A stretch of 64,000 bases of DNA from JAJEFO01 sp965214325 (GTDB taxonomy: Bacteria > Pseudomonadota > Alphaproteobacteria > Rhodobacterales > Rhodobacteraceae), in contig CBDCBG010000006.1 in the NCBI GenBank assembly GCA_965214325.1, positions 3,286,001 to 3,350,000 of the forward strand, written 5' to 3'. The notes under the pieces are model-generated. The model was not told where the DNA came from. It was given only the letters and a program-made list of their open reading frames with translations, and did no database searches. Both the position numbers and the translations under genes were made by a program. Positions 1 to 9,110 of this stretch are shown piece by piece. Within the stretch, counting starts at the first letter, position 1; each line of letters starts with the position of its first letter.

Positions 1-987
1 ACGGAGTTCCTCGGCTTCAGCCACGGGTTCCGACCGGGGCGGGGGACGCACAATGCGCTCGACGCCATTGCGGTCGGAATGGAACGGCGGAAGGTCAGCC
101 GGATCGTTGACGCCGACATTCGCGGGTTCTTCGACAATCTCGGGCGGGACCATCCGGTCCGGATGCTTGAGAGACGCATCGGGGACGTGCGGGTCATGCG
201 GCTGATCGTCAAGTGGCTCGACGCCGGCGTCATGGAGGGGACCGACTGGACGGACACGGGCAGGGGCGTTCCGCAAGGCGGGACAGTTTCCCCGATCCTC
301 GCCAACGTCTGCCTGCACCATGTGCTCGACGTCTGGTTCCACAACACATGGCGCAAGCGGATTGCCGGAGGCGACACGATCATCGTCCGCCATGCGGACG
401 ACTTCGTGTGCGGCTTCCAGCACGAGGGCGACGCGAAGCGCTTCCTCCGGGACTTGGGCGAAAGGCTGGCCCTGTTCGGACTGGAACTGCATCCGGACAA
501 GACCCGGCTCATCGAGTTCGGCCGGTTCGCGAAGGCGAACCGCCGGAACCGGGGGCAGGGCAAGCCGGAGACGTTCGACTTCCTTGGCATGACGCACTTC
601 TGCGACGAGTCGAGGAAGGGAAGGTTCAGGGTCGGACGCAAGCCGTCCCGGAAACGGGTCAACCGCACTTTGCGGCGGATCAAGGAAAGGCTTCGCGAGC
701 GGTGGCACGACAACCGGCACGACACGGCTGCGTGGCTGGGCAGGGTCATCAACGGCTGGCTCAACCACTACGCTGTCCCCGGGCGTGGCCGACATCTGGA
801 GAGGTTCGTTCACCTCTGCAAGCGGCTGCTCTGGCGTGCCCTCCGGCGTCGGTCCCAAAGGGACCGCACGGAATGGGAGGACATCGATCTCCTGACCGCC
901 GTCCACTGGCCCAAAGTCGGGATCCGCCACCCGTGGCCGAGCCAACGGCTCGTCGTGAGGACCCAAGGGAGGAGCCCGGTGCGTTAA
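1..987 (+). CDS. Group II intron reverse transcriptase/maturase, 5'-truncated by window edge
   Basis: Intron-encoded reverse transcriptase that splices and mobilises its group II intron RNA. The reading frame is open from base 1 (residues GFSHGFRPGRGTHNAL, the conserved RT motif before the palm), so the gene begins outside the window. Visible in order are RT block 3 (VDADIRGFFDNL), block 4 (GVPQGGTVSPILAN), and the catalytic box as RHADDFV, with HADD in place of the common YADD; both catalytic Asp are kept. The C-terminal half has the thumb and maturase-type segment (INGWLNHYAVPGRG). No HNH endonuclease is seen after it. The gene ends about 20 bp before a domain V-like hairpin, as expected for an intron ORF. 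The intron 3' end appears cut by the IS5 element at 1045. High confidence in family, low in mobility. Confidence 0.92.
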   Translation, partial: TEFLGFSHGFRPGRGTHNALDAIAVGMERRKVSRIVDADIRGFFDNLGRDHPVRMLERRIGDVRVMRLIVKWLDAGVMEGTDWTDTGRGVPQGGTVSPILANVCLHHVLDVWFHNTWRKRIAGGDTIIVRHADDFVCGFQHEGDAKRFLRDLGERLALFGLELHPDKTRLIEFGRFAKANRRNRGQGKPETFDFLGMTHFCDESRKGRFRVGRKPSRKRVNRTLRRIKERLRERWHDNRHDTAAWLGRVINGWLNHYAVPGRGRHLERFVHLCKRLLWRALRRRSQRDRTEWEDIDLLTAVHWPKVGIRHPWPSQRLVVRTQGRSPVR

Positions 988-1004
988 CGCGCACGCCGGG
1001 ATCT

Positions 1005-1043
1005 GAGCGGGGGGACCGGGGTAACCCGGTTCCCTACCGCGAT
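1005..1043 (+). ncRNA. Group II intron domain V-like hairpin
   Basis: Directly downstream of the RT gene. AGC triad, long stem, GTAA (GNRA) tetraloop and a two-base TA bulge on the 3' strand are visible. These are the hallmarks of catalytic domain V, although the bulge sits nearer the base of the stem than in textbook class A/B introns. Domain VI with its branch-point A cannot be recognised because the IS5 inverted repeat starts two bases later. Confidence 0.5.
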
Positions 1044-1044
1044 A

Positions 1045-2002
1045 GAGCTTGACCTAAAAGTTGAGCGTTCCCCCCAGATGTGGCATTTCCCCGTTGACTT
1101 GCACACCAGACAGGGATGGCCACATGGCCTGGAACGAGACCGCTCAAGAGCAGTGTAGACGACCGATGGACAGACTTGAAACCGATATGACGGACGAGGA
1201 GTGGGCGGTGATCGCGCCTCTCATTCCGCCTCCCGGCAGGATGGGGCGCCCGCGCAAGCTTGACATGCGGGAGGTCTTCAACGCCGTCCAGTTCATTCTG
1301 GGGACGGGATGCCAGTGGCGCGCGGTTCCCAAGCGCTTTCCGCCCTTGCGACGGTCCAGAACCATTTCCACGCCTGGTGCCGCACGGGGGTTCTGGAACG
1401 GATGCTGGACGCTCTGCGCACCCTCGCGCGCGAGTTCGAGGGCCGCCCGGCGGAGCCGGCGGCGGCCGCGATCGACAGCCAGTCGGTGAAGACCACGGAG
1501 ATGGGCGGGCCTTCGGGATACGACGCCGGGAAGCGGATCAAGGGCAGGAAGCGCCACGCCACGGTGGACGTGGAAGGGTTCCCGATCGTGATCGCGGTCC
1601 ACGAGGCCTCGGTGCAGGACCGGGACGGCGCGCCGGAGGTGATCCTCGGCATGCTGGAGAAGGCGCCGCAGGTGACGAAGCTGTGGGCGGACGGCGGCTA
1701 CGCGGGACCGAAGCTGGAGGAGGCGCTGAAGGACCGCGGCCTCGGATCGATCATCGAGATCGTCCAGAAACCGAAGGAAACAAGGGGCTTCACGGTCCTT
1801 TGCCGTCGCTGGGTGGTGGAGAGGACATTCGCGTGGATGTCGCGGTGCCGACGCCTGGCGAAGGACTTCGAGCGGACACTGGCGAGCTCCTTGGCATGGG
1901 CGCAGCTCGCGGCCTGCCGGTTCCTGATGCGCCGAGTGGCACGAGGGCTAACGCCATTAATTCAAATAGCAAAGTCAAATCAATGACTTATGATTCAAGC
2001 TC
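1045..2002 (+). mobile_element. IS5-family (IS427-like) insertion sequence, copy 1
   Basis: About 958 bp. Imperfect terminal inverted repeats start GAGCTTGA at 1045 and end TCAAGCTC at 2002, with further matches inside (AAGT...TTG). It holds one transposase in two overlapping frames. Its right end abuts the alaX remnant and its left end the group II intron. It is a diverged relative of the element at 4449-5409. Confidence 0.75.
1124..1986 (+). CDS. IS5-family transposase, two frames joined by -1 frameshift
   Basis: DDE transposase of the IS427 group. Frame A (1124-1489, start MAWNETA) carries the N-terminal domain with LTDEEW-like and GCQWRAVPKRFPP motifs. Frame B (open 1309-1986) continues with ATVQNHFHAW, the DSQSVKT Asp motif, DGGYAG Asp motif and RWVVERTFAW Glu motif. 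The protein homology passes from frame A to frame B around 1335-1350 in a C/T-rich stretch, a -1 shift. The second copy in this window has the same arrangement, so it is probably the natural programmed frameshift of this IS group and not damage. Confidence 0.85.
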
Positions 2003-2260
2003 TGAGACTGGATCTCGGAGGAAGATCTCGACGCGAGCCCAGGGCTCGTGAAGACGATGTCGGTGCAACCCCCGCGCGGCGCCGGACGCATTCGGCTCGC
2101 AAGGATCGGCATCGGCGACCAACTCGTCGACCTGCAACCCTGCGGCGGAACCCACGTGGCAAGGACGGGTGAAATCGGGCAAGTCCGGTTGGGTAAGGTC
2201 GAGAAGAAGGGTGCTCGCAACCGACGTGTCTACCTGCACATCGATCCTTGGCCCGCTTGC
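2003..2260 (+). pseudogene. alaX: 3' remnant of alanyl-tRNA editing protein AlaX
   Basis: The frame immediately after the IS5 end reads DWISEEDLDASPGLVKTM, then VDLQPCGGTHVARTGEIG and GKVEKKGARNRRV. This is the C-terminal zinc-binding SAD region of AlaX/AlaRS-like editing proteins, which deacylate mischarged tRNA-Ala; the CGGTH motif supplies zinc ligands. An in-frame TGA stands at 2003-2005 at the IS junction. The N-terminal half is missing, and after RRVYLHID the frame runs on without the family's normal end. The insertion evidently destroyed the gene. Confidence 0.8.
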
Positions 2261-2518
2261 ATTTCCGCCAGTCTGGCCCCACGCCGTGATCCCGATGGGC
2301 GCAGAGGAGTGATCCGTATTTCCGGTCCGTGGAGGGTTTGGAAAATAAGTGGCTTGACTTGCTTCCGTTCGCTGAAGGCATGCCCGCTTCCGTCCCGAAG
2401 AGGGTGATTCCTGTGCCGCGAAGAGCCCCTTGATGCCCGATGTGCCGGGCCTGACTCGTCTTTGCCCATCGGTCGGCACTTGCGTGTTATGCGCTGAAGC
2501 GGCTAAGGAGCATTCGCC

Positions 2519-2608
2519 GGAGAGGTGGCCGAGTGGTCGAAGGCGCACGCCTGGAACGCGTGTAGGCGGGAAACCGTCTCCAGGGTTCGAATCCCTGTCT
2601 CTCCGCCA
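2519..2608 (+). tRNA. tRNA-Ser (anticodon GGA)
   Basis: Ninety bases including an encoded CCA. Acceptor GGAGAGG pairs with the 3' strand before discriminator G. The anticodon loop CTGGAAC gives GGA (reads UCC/UCU). A long variable arm typical of class II tRNA-Ser and a canonical T-arm (GGTTCGAATCC) are present. Nothing gene-like is seen between the alaX remnant (about 2260) and this tRNA. Confidence 0.95.
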
Positions 2609-2926
2609 CATGCACTTTGCGAACCCGCGATGAAATGGGCGGATCGCGAGGCGCATATCTCCCAAGCCGAGCGGCAAGTCTGCACGACCGGGGAGATGCC
2701 GCGCCGGCTGACTTGCTTCGAGGCATTCAGCGTCGGGCGGTCGGTCCGGGTGGCGCTGGACAGCGCAGGGGATGCCCTGGCCCGTCTACATCCTCGCCAA
2801 TTGCAGCTGGACGAAGCCGATCCCGACCGATCTGCACACAGCTGGAGTGTGGCCGCACGGTTCGCGGCGATCCATGGGCGAGCGACCCGCCACGCGGACA
2901 GTGGGAAGACGGTTGCGAGGGTGCGG

Positions 2927-3229
2927 GTGCAACGAGTTTCGGATTTCCCGTGCGCTTCACTGGGCACATCCTTCCGCCGCAGGACCGGACATGCGCCGTC
3001 GGTCAGCGAGGTTTCAAACGCCACCAAGATCGTAATCGACCCATCTTTTCCGGATGACGCAAAGGCCCTCGGCATCGATCTCGCCGGCACCTTCGAGGCC
3101 AGCCTGCGTGCTGCCGTCTCCGCGAGGAAGGCGGAACGCTGGTTTGAGGAAAATCGCGCCGCGTTGGCGGAGTGCAACTGCCGGGTCGCGCAGAACGGTC
3201 TTCCGCTGGATGCGTACAGGCGGTTCTGA
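2927..3229 (+). CDS. ccdA: CcdA-type antitoxin
   Basis: Antitoxin of a type II toxin-antitoxin pair. It binds and neutralises the gyrase poison CcdB and represses its own operon. The C-terminal 60 residues match the family: ATKIVIDP, then LGIDLAGTFEASL (start of the toxin-binding helix), ENRAALAE, and the signature end GLPLDAYRRF. The start is unsure: the frame is open back through the tRNA, and 2927 (GTG, with another GTG at 2921) is the nearest plausible start with no ATG close by. The stop TGA shares a base with the ATG of ccdB, the usual ccdAB coupling. Because the toxin is broken, the antitoxin may be under little selection. Confidence 0.75.
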   Translation: MQRVSDFPCASLGTSFRRRTGHAPSVSEVSNATKIVIDPSFPDDAKALGIDLAGTFEASLRAAVSARKAERWFEENRAALAECNCRVAQNGLPLDAYRRF

Positions 3230-3528
3230 TGGCCCGATTCAGCGTTCACGACTTGCCCGCCGGTGAAGGTCTTGTGCTGAATCTCCACACGGATTTTCTG
3301 GAGTGGCTGGACACGCGGATCGTGGTTCCGCTGGTGCCAATTTAACTTGCGCGGCCTCCCGCGAAACATCTCAACCCGGTGTTGCTCGTTGAGGGGGCGG
3401 AACACGTGATGCTGACGCAATCCATGGCGGCGGTCCCTGCATCGATTCCGGGGCCCGGGCTCGGCAAGCCGGCGGACGCGCAGGACGAAATTTCCCGTGC
3501 GCTCGAAATGGTGTTTCAGGGTTCTTGA
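3229..3528 (+). pseudogene. ccdB: CcdB-type gyrase toxin with one in-frame stop
   Basis: Reads MARFSVHDLPAGEGLVLNLHT...TRIVVPLVPI, then TAA at 3343-3345. In the same frame it continues ARPPAKHLNPVLL, HVMLTQSMAAVP and ISRALEMVFQGS to TGA at 3526. Ignoring the TAA, the product is about 99 residues, the normal CcdB length. The C-terminal Trp-Gly-Ile-like gyrase-contact end is replaced by FQGS, similar to alphaproteobacterial CcdB (FTG-type ends). A single nonsense codon with the rest intact indicates recent inactivation. Confidence 0.8.
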
Positions 3529-3561
3529 GCTCGATTTCATCGAACGTGCCAGCGTCGTGCC

Positions 3562-4457
3562 TTGCAATCGAGTTGGCATATGTCGTTTGCTGCGAGTGCA
3601 TTTGTCGATCGGGATCTGAGCGAAGCCGTGCCCAAGAAGAGTCCATGCCCCACGCAGAATGCGCCGCAGCCGGACCTGTTTGAAGAGCGGGGTTCGTCGC
3701 AGGTTTCCGTCGGGCTCCTTCAGCGAATGCCTGATGTTGAAGAGCTGACAGATCAGGAAGTCGTGGCACGGATTGTCACGGCGAACATGGCTGAAGTCGA
3801 GGCCTTGTGCGGACAGGTGTTGAAGCGCGGAATCGGCGATTATGCCGTCCCTGCTCTCGAATCCATTTGGAGGCGCTTCTTCGGATTCGGCGTCAACGGA
3901 CCCATGCGCGAGCAGCGCTGCGCCTTGAAGACACTGGCGAAGATTGGCACCTCGTTGTCGAGGCAGGCGCTCGTCAGGATCATCGACGATCCGGACCTGT
4001 TTCCCGCGCTCCTGCCGCTTGTGCTGGAATGCGCGACGGAAGCGATTCTCGCGCTGTCCGGACAGAGCGTCACGTGCTGGCTGGAAGACAGTCGGCCGGA
4101 AGTGCGTGAATCCGCGATGGTGCTTGCCAGAAACTGCAGCACACCGGTGCCGAAACTTGCGCTGGGCAAGGTCTCATGGACTCGGAGGCGTCGGTTAGGC
4201 GAGCCTGCCTGATAACCATGGGCCAATTTGGTCACGACGTCGCGAAGCCGGGATTGCTGGGAGAGCTTGAGAGAGATCCGACCAGCGAAGTCGTGACGGC
4301 ATTAGCAGGCATACTTGATGACGACATCATCACGGGACTCGGCCGATGCGCCATGAAACACGAATGCCTGAGGGACCAGATCATGGAGGAGCTTGAATGC
4401 AACGACGACACCAGGGCGCTCAAGATCGTCGAGACGCTCAAGGGCCTGAGAGGCTGA
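3562..4457 (+). pseudogene. HEAT-repeat protein, frameshifted
   Basis: Two overlapping frames give one helical-repeat protein. 3562-4212 contains HEAT-like helices (EVVARIVTANMAEV, PMREQRCALKTLAKIGT, PDLFPALLPLVLECA, RPEVRESAMVLARN). 4176-4457, shifted by one base, continues DSEASVRRACLITMGQFG through VVTALAGILDDD to LKGLRG. The shift lies near 4165-4178. The N-terminus is uncertain: ATG 3562 or, more likely from content, ATG 3727 (MPDVEELTDQEV). The stop codon falls inside the terminal repeat of the IS at 4449, so the natural C-terminus may have been replaced. HEAT repeats mediate protein-protein contacts; no specific function can be assigned. Confidence 0.6.
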
Positions 4458-5409
4458 ATCATAAGTCCTTGATTTGATTATATTATTGTAATTCATGACG
4501 TTATCCCTCGCGCCACCCGTCGCATCAGGAACCGGCACGCGGCCAGTTGGACCCAGGCCAGGGAACTCGCCAAGGTCCGCTCCACGTCCTTCGCCAGGCG
4601 CCGGCACCACGACAGCCAGGCGAACGTCCGCTCCACCACCCAGCGGCGATAGAGGACGGTGAAGCCCTTTGTTTCCTTGGGCCTGTGGACGATCTCCAGG
4701 ATCGATCCGAGGCCGTGCTCCGCCAGCGCGGCCTCCAGCTTCGGTCCGGCATAGCCGCCGTCCGCCCACAGCTTCCTCACCTCAGGCGCCTTCTCCAACA
4801 TCGCCAGGATGACGTCCGGCGCACCGTCCCGGTCCTGCACGTCGGCCGCGTGGACCCGGACCGCGATCGGGAACCCCTCCACGTCCACCGTGGCGTGGCG
4901 CTTCCTGCCCTTGATCCTCTTGCCGGCGTCGTATCCCGACGGGCCGCCCATCTCCGTCGTCTTCACCGACTGGCTGTCGATCGCGGCCGCCGTCGGATCT
5001 CCGGAGCGCCCCTCCTGCATGCGCGCCCGCTCCCGCAGCGCATCCATCATGCGCTCCAGCACGCCGTCGTCGCGCCATGCGTAGAAGTAGTTCTGAACCG
5101 TCGCAAGGGCGGGAAACACTTGGGAACCGCCCGCCACTGGCACCCCGTCGCCAGCATGTACTGGATCGCGTCGAAAACCGCCCGAAGATCGACGGTGCGG
5201 TGACGTCCGAGCTTTGACGGAGCCGGAAGAAGCGGCTCGATCAAGAGCCATTCCTCGTCGGTCAAATCGCTTTCATACCGGTCCGAACTGCGCTTATACT
5301 TCTCGCGGGTGGTCTCGTTCCAAGCCATGCGGCCCTCCCTGTCTGGTGTGGAAGTCAGCGGGGAAATACCACATCTGGGGGAGGCCATCCACATTCTAGG
5401 TCAGCCTCT
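4449..5409 (-). mobile_element. IS5-family (IS427-like) insertion sequence, copy 2
   Basis: About 961 bp with 9-bp perfect outer inverted repeats (AGAGGCTGA at 4449, TCAGCCTCT at 5401). Same design as copy 1 but clearly diverged in sequence, so these are independent arrivals of related elements. It ends within the 3' end of the HEAT-repeat gene. Confidence 0.75.
4493..5328 (-). CDS. IS5-family transposase, two frames joined by -1 frameshift
   Basis: Frame A runs 5328 down to 5047 (MAWNETTREKYKR, TDEEWLLIEPLLP, GCQWRAVPKCFPP). Frame B is open from 5251 to 4493 and supplies ATVQNYFYAWRDD, DSQSVKTTEMGG, RKRHATVDVEG, ADGGYAGPK and RWVVERTFAWLSW, the DDE catalytic motifs. The junction is at the same place as in the copy at 1124, supporting programmed frameshifting. 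It looks intact. Confidence 0.85.
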
Positions 5410-5921
5410 GAGATGACGATGCCCTGCGCCATCGTCGGCTATCGTGTCTTGCCCGCCTCAGGGCGAATGCCTACGGCTCATTGTTCTGGACAACGTTCCG
5501 CTGGGTGATTGCTGGACCGCCTGTTCTTCGTCGCCGGCAATCGGGCACCTGGCATTGAGTGTCATGCATCGGCATCGTGCGGGTGCCCGAGCTCGCAGTG
5601 CCAGCCGCAAAGATGCTTGACGCAACGTCGCGTCTGGATCGGACGGCCCGGTCGTTGTCACAAGGCCGGCGCGCAATGGTTCGGCGTTGTCCTGAAGATG
5701 AATTCGGGCATGACCGGCCCTGATGCCGTTCGTCGCCTTCAAGCGGCAGTCTGAAATCCCGGACGCTATGGCATGGCATTCACGCGGTGCCGCCAGCGAC
5801 CGCTCGACATGCCGGATCCGGTCCCGGACGCTCGGCGATCCCACTCTCTCGGGCATGGAACGGCGCACTGGACTGCGGAGACTGACGACGGCTGCGCAAT
5901 GCTGTCGGCATCAAGTGCGGC
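5410..5921. other. Intergenic stretch with no recognisable gene
   Basis: Between the IS5 copy and the ISKra4 element. Open frames on both strands have low-complexity, Arg-rich composition with no recognisable motif. Probably decayed sequence. Confidence 0.5.
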
Positions 5922-5931
5922 ATCTGTATCC

Positions 5932-7377
5932 GGGTGTAGCCCAAATTGGTTGTTCAGGCGGTTACGGCCTGTCTCGCCCGCCAGTCCAGGAAGTCAGGCA
6001 GCCTGAGGTTCATGACGCAGCTCTTGAGGGCGGGCATGGCGTTGGCTCCCCTCCTGGACCGGCGGGTGCCTGAGCGCTTCAGCCTCAGTCCGAACTGCCT
6101 GCAGCCGCTTTCCACGACGCCGCTCCCGACCTGCATGCCCTGGTCGCGGTACCCGTCGCACCGCATCCTCTCGAGGTTGTTCCGGAAGTGGCGGCAGCAC
6201 GCAGCCACCTCCTCGTGCCTGCCTCTGAAGGGCTCGAGCTCCCGGACCACCCTGGCGACCCGGCCCGCCTGGGAGGATCGCCTTCACGGCGTCGGAGGCG
6301 TGTTCCAGGGCATGGAAGATGTCGAGCACGCAGGTGACCTTCCGCCCCCCGAAGAGCTCGTCGCAGGTGTTCCGTATCCATTCGGCCCCGTCGGAGATGA
6401 CGACGAGTTCCCTGGCATCGTGCAGGCCGCGGCGAAGCGCCTCCCGGTCAAGGCGCGTGGCGAAACCGGAAGGCTCCTTGCTTACGGACCGAGCGGCCGC
6501 GCTGTCGATGAGGCCGCCGGACGTCTCGCTGCCCCTGTCCTTCAGCGCCGCGCCGGTCTCCGGATCCCGGCCCTCTGCGGTGTGCATGACGGCCAGCCTG
6601 GCTTCCCGGCTCTTCGAGCTCCCGTCCTCATGCTTGCCGAGAACGCCCTCCGTCTCTTCCTGCCGCATCGGGATCCCGGTCCCGTCGATGGACAGGTGCA
6701 TGCGCGGTTCCAATGGCTTGCCCTCGACGGCCTCCTCCCGCTCGAACCGGAGGGCCTCCTCGCCGAGCGCCAGCGACCGGCGCTGCAGCGAGCTCGGGGA
6801 GGCGGCCACCCCGGCAAGGTTCGCGATGTGGCGGCTCGCCGCTTCGAAGCCCGTCATCGGCACCGTCCCGGCCATGACGCTCGCCATCCCCGGAGTGAAG
6901 GCGCTGCCCTCCAGACCAAGGGCCCGGTCCGGCGGGAGCCGTCAAGGTCGGGAACGCCCGCCGCAAGGTCCGCCGCAAGCTTCGGAAGCTGCGGCCCGAA
7001 CTCCGCCGAAACGGCTCCCAGCAGCTCCTGAAGCGGCCCGCCGTCCGGCCTGAAGCCCGCCAGAGGCAGCTCGTCCTCCGTGATGTCGCGGCTCCGCACC
7101 TCGCCGCCCTCCAGCCAGCACTGCGTGAACCCGCCGTCGCGCCCGCGGACCACCGGCGGATGAACCGCCGCCTCGCCTTCCGCCAGCCCCTCCAGATACG
7201 CCACCGCGTCCGGATGCCGATGCCCGTGGTTCCCCTCGTCCCGTGTCATGCTTCGCGCTCCTGCCCAATGCCTGTGAAAGCGCGCCGCCGACCGGTTCAT
7301 CCGGCCGTTGTCGGACACGCAACAATGGCAGAGTGGCAGAAGCGAATCGCAACCATCAAATAAATTGGGCTACACCC
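5932..7377 (-). mobile_element. ISKra4-family element with 10-bp target duplication
   Basis: 1,446 bp bounded by inverted repeats GGGTGTAGCCCAA (5932) and TTGGGCTACACCC (ending 7377). ATCTGTATCC is repeated directly at 5922-5931 and 7378-7387, a perfect 10-bp target-site duplication. The same termini recur around 14928, 19322, 27215 and 34131, so this is the reference copy for a family scattered through the window. Confidence 0.85.
5954..7249 (-). pseudogene. ISKra4-family transposase, internally deleted and frameshifted
   Basis: Starts MTRDEGNHGHRHPD at 7249. After the N-terminal segment (QELLGAVSAEFGPQLPK) the zinc-finger region (two CxxC pairs present in the copy at 32610-34005) is missing, and the frame shifts near 6940. 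The catalytic part then reads MHLSIDGTGIPM, TAEGRDPETG, VVISDGAEWIRNT and VLDIFHALEH. A further frameshift around 6270 separates the C-terminal part (ELEPFRGRHEE, GSGVVESGCRQFGLRLKR, MNLRLPDFLDW). It cannot make a functional transposase. Confidence 0.85.
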
Positions 7378-7624
7378 ATCTGTATCCCGCGCAAGCTGCT
7401 TCCGTCCCGAATGCCCGGACCACGTCATGGCACCCGCAGGCGCTGGCACCGCATCCGCAAGTCTCTGCATGGATCATGCCGGCACACTCGCTCTTTCCAT
7501 GGGCAAGTGCCGGGATCGAGCCTTCAGAAAGCGCGGCGGCGGGAGAGAGCAACAATGGGTTTATCCGTACCGGGAGCGCGCGGGCTTTGAAACCGTCCAC
7601 GAAATCGGGTGTCTTGCGAACGTG

Positions 7625-8713
7625 ATGGCTGCTCGATTCGCCTTTCCATTCCAGATCGCCGGAATTCTTGCACTAGGCAGCGTTGGCGGTTCGCTGGCCT
7701 TCTGGGCCGGGCTGCCGATGCCGTACCTGACGGGAAGCCTGGCCTTCGTCGCGGCATTCACGATTTTCCGGGCCAGGAAAGGGGCGCGTGAAGTGCAGTT
7801 CCCGAAATCGCTGCGCATGACTTTCGTCGCAGTGATCGGCGCCTTGATCGGAGCCACGTTCACGACGGATCTCGTGGCGGCCGTTCCGTCTCTGGGCCTC
7901 TCCATGATCGCAATGGTGCCGTTCGTCGTCATTGCGCTTGCCGCGAACTACGTGTTGTTCCGAAGGCTGGGTCGATATGACAGGACGACGGCCGTCTTTG
8001 CGGCGATGCCGGGCGGGCTGGTCGAGGCCGTCTTGTTGGGCGAACGAGCTGGAGGGGACGTCCGGGTTCTCAGCGTCCAGCACTTTGCCCGGATCGTGCT
8101 TGTCGTCATGATCGTGCCGTTGCTCTTCCTGCTCTGGACGGGCGAGACGGTTGGCAGTTCCTCCGGCCAAAGTTTCGAGCAGGGCGTCTACAGTACTGCC
8201 GACACATTGTTGATCCTGGCTCTCGCAGCCGTGGGAGTGGTTCTCGGCCCGAGGCTTCGACTGCCAGCCGCGCACTTCGTCGGACCGCTTTTTCTCAGTG
8301 CCGCGGCCCATGTTTCGGGACTGGTCGACCTCAACAGCCCGGCCTGGTTCCTGAACGTGGCCCAACTGGTTGTTGGATCCGGGTTGGGCGCGACGTTCGC
8401 TGGCTCGACAGGGCGTCAGCTGATCAGGGCATTCAGCCTGGGCGCGGTCTCTACCGTCATGATGCTTGCGCTCGGCATCGGCTTTGCCATGACTCTTGCC
8501 GAGTTCATGCCGGTGCCGGTTGACGCCCTGTTCATCAGCTTTGCGCCTGGTGGCGTGACGGAAATGGGCTTGATTGCGCTGAGCCTCGGGGTGAGCCCGG
8601 TCGTCGTGACCTGCCATCACCTGTTCCGGATATTCGTGACTGTCCTGGTGGCCGGGACAATCGCGAGAAGGGCCCGCCGAAGGACATCTTCCGCCCAGGA
8701 GGGAAGTGGCTAG
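7625..8713 (+). CDS. AbrB-family (PF05145-type) membrane permease, copy 1
   Basis: Polytopic inner-membrane protein of about 362 residues with roughly ten hydrophobic segments in two homologous halves. Each half carries a Pro-Gly-Gly motif (AAMPGGLVEAVLLGE and SFAPGGVTEMGLIAL), the hallmark of the AbrB/ammonia monooxygenase-like permease family. The family is often found near tripartite tricarboxylate transporters, and its substrate is not established. ATG 7625 was chosen because it directly precedes the first membrane segment; upstream in-frame codons are low-complexity. It stands alone, 240 bp after the ISKra4 end. A second, diverged member lies at 34864. Confidence 0.8.
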   Translation: MAARFAFPFQIAGILALGSVGGSLAFWAGLPMPYLTGSLAFVAAFTIFRARKGAREVQFPKSLRMTFVAVIGALIGATFTTDLVAAVPSLGLSMIAMVPFVVIALAANYVLFRRLGRYDRTTAVFAAMPGGLVEAVLLGERAGGDVRVLSVQHFARIVLVVMIVPLLFLLWTGETVGSSSGQSFEQGVYSTADTLLILALAAVGVVLGPRLRLPAAHFVGPLFLSAAAHVSGLVDLNSPAWFLNVAQLVVGSGLGATFAGSTGRQLIRAFSLGAVSTVMMLALGIGFAMTLAEFMPVPVDALFISFAPGGVTEMGLIALSLGVSPVVVTCHHLFRIFVTVLVAGTIARRARRRTSSAQEGSG

Positions 8714-9048
8714 CCAACCGGTCACTGACCTTGGTGCAGGACCGCCCGGAATCCGCAGATCGTCACTTGCACCGCATTTGGCGTGGATCCCGAGCCATGC
8801 CCTCCACCGGTCCTGCCAATCGAGACCGGTTCCGGTTCAGTTCCTGGCGGCTCCTCTCCGTTCTCCAGGGACCGGCCGTTCCCGGACACTGCCTTGGCGG
8901 CACGGGCCGGCTTCCGTGACATGTCGTCGGCATTTTTTGCCCGGATGGAGGTCGGCATCGGTCAAGGTGCGGCGATGCAATGCTGTGCACGATCCGGGCC
9001 TAAATATAGATAGCAAATTGCATAACTTAACAACATGTTGATTTTCTA
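8714..9048. other. Intergenic stretch with no recognisable gene
   Basis: No gene is supported. The last 50 bases (from about 9000) turn AT-rich and lead into the promoter of the gene at 9111. A perfect 10-bp palindrome CAACATGTTG at 9031-9040 just upstream of the -35 could be an operator. Confidence 0.4.
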
Positions 9049-9077
9049 TTGATCTTGTTCGTTCAATGTTCTATATT
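9049..9077 (+). promoter_or_regulatory. Sigma-70-type promoter
   Basis: TTGATC at 9049-9054 and TATATT at 9072-9077 with a 17-bp spacer, in an AT-rich patch unlike its surroundings. It lies 33 bp upstream of the ATG at 9111. The palindrome at 9031-9040 is adjacent. Confidence 0.55.
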
Positions 9078-9110
9078 TGGTGCATCGCAGCCCTGTTTTG
9101 GGGAATCGCC

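Noticed and set aside
400..430. RT catalytic box HADD as a sign of a dead enzyme or of a retron/DGR reverse transcriptase
   Set aside because: Both catalytic Asp are present, surrounding motifs are of the group II intron type, and a domain V-like hairpin follows.
2503..3579. Long minus-strand open frame across the tRNA-Ser and ccdAB
   Set aside because: It runs through a tRNA in antisense and has no family motif, whereas ccdA and ccdB are recognisable on the plus strand.
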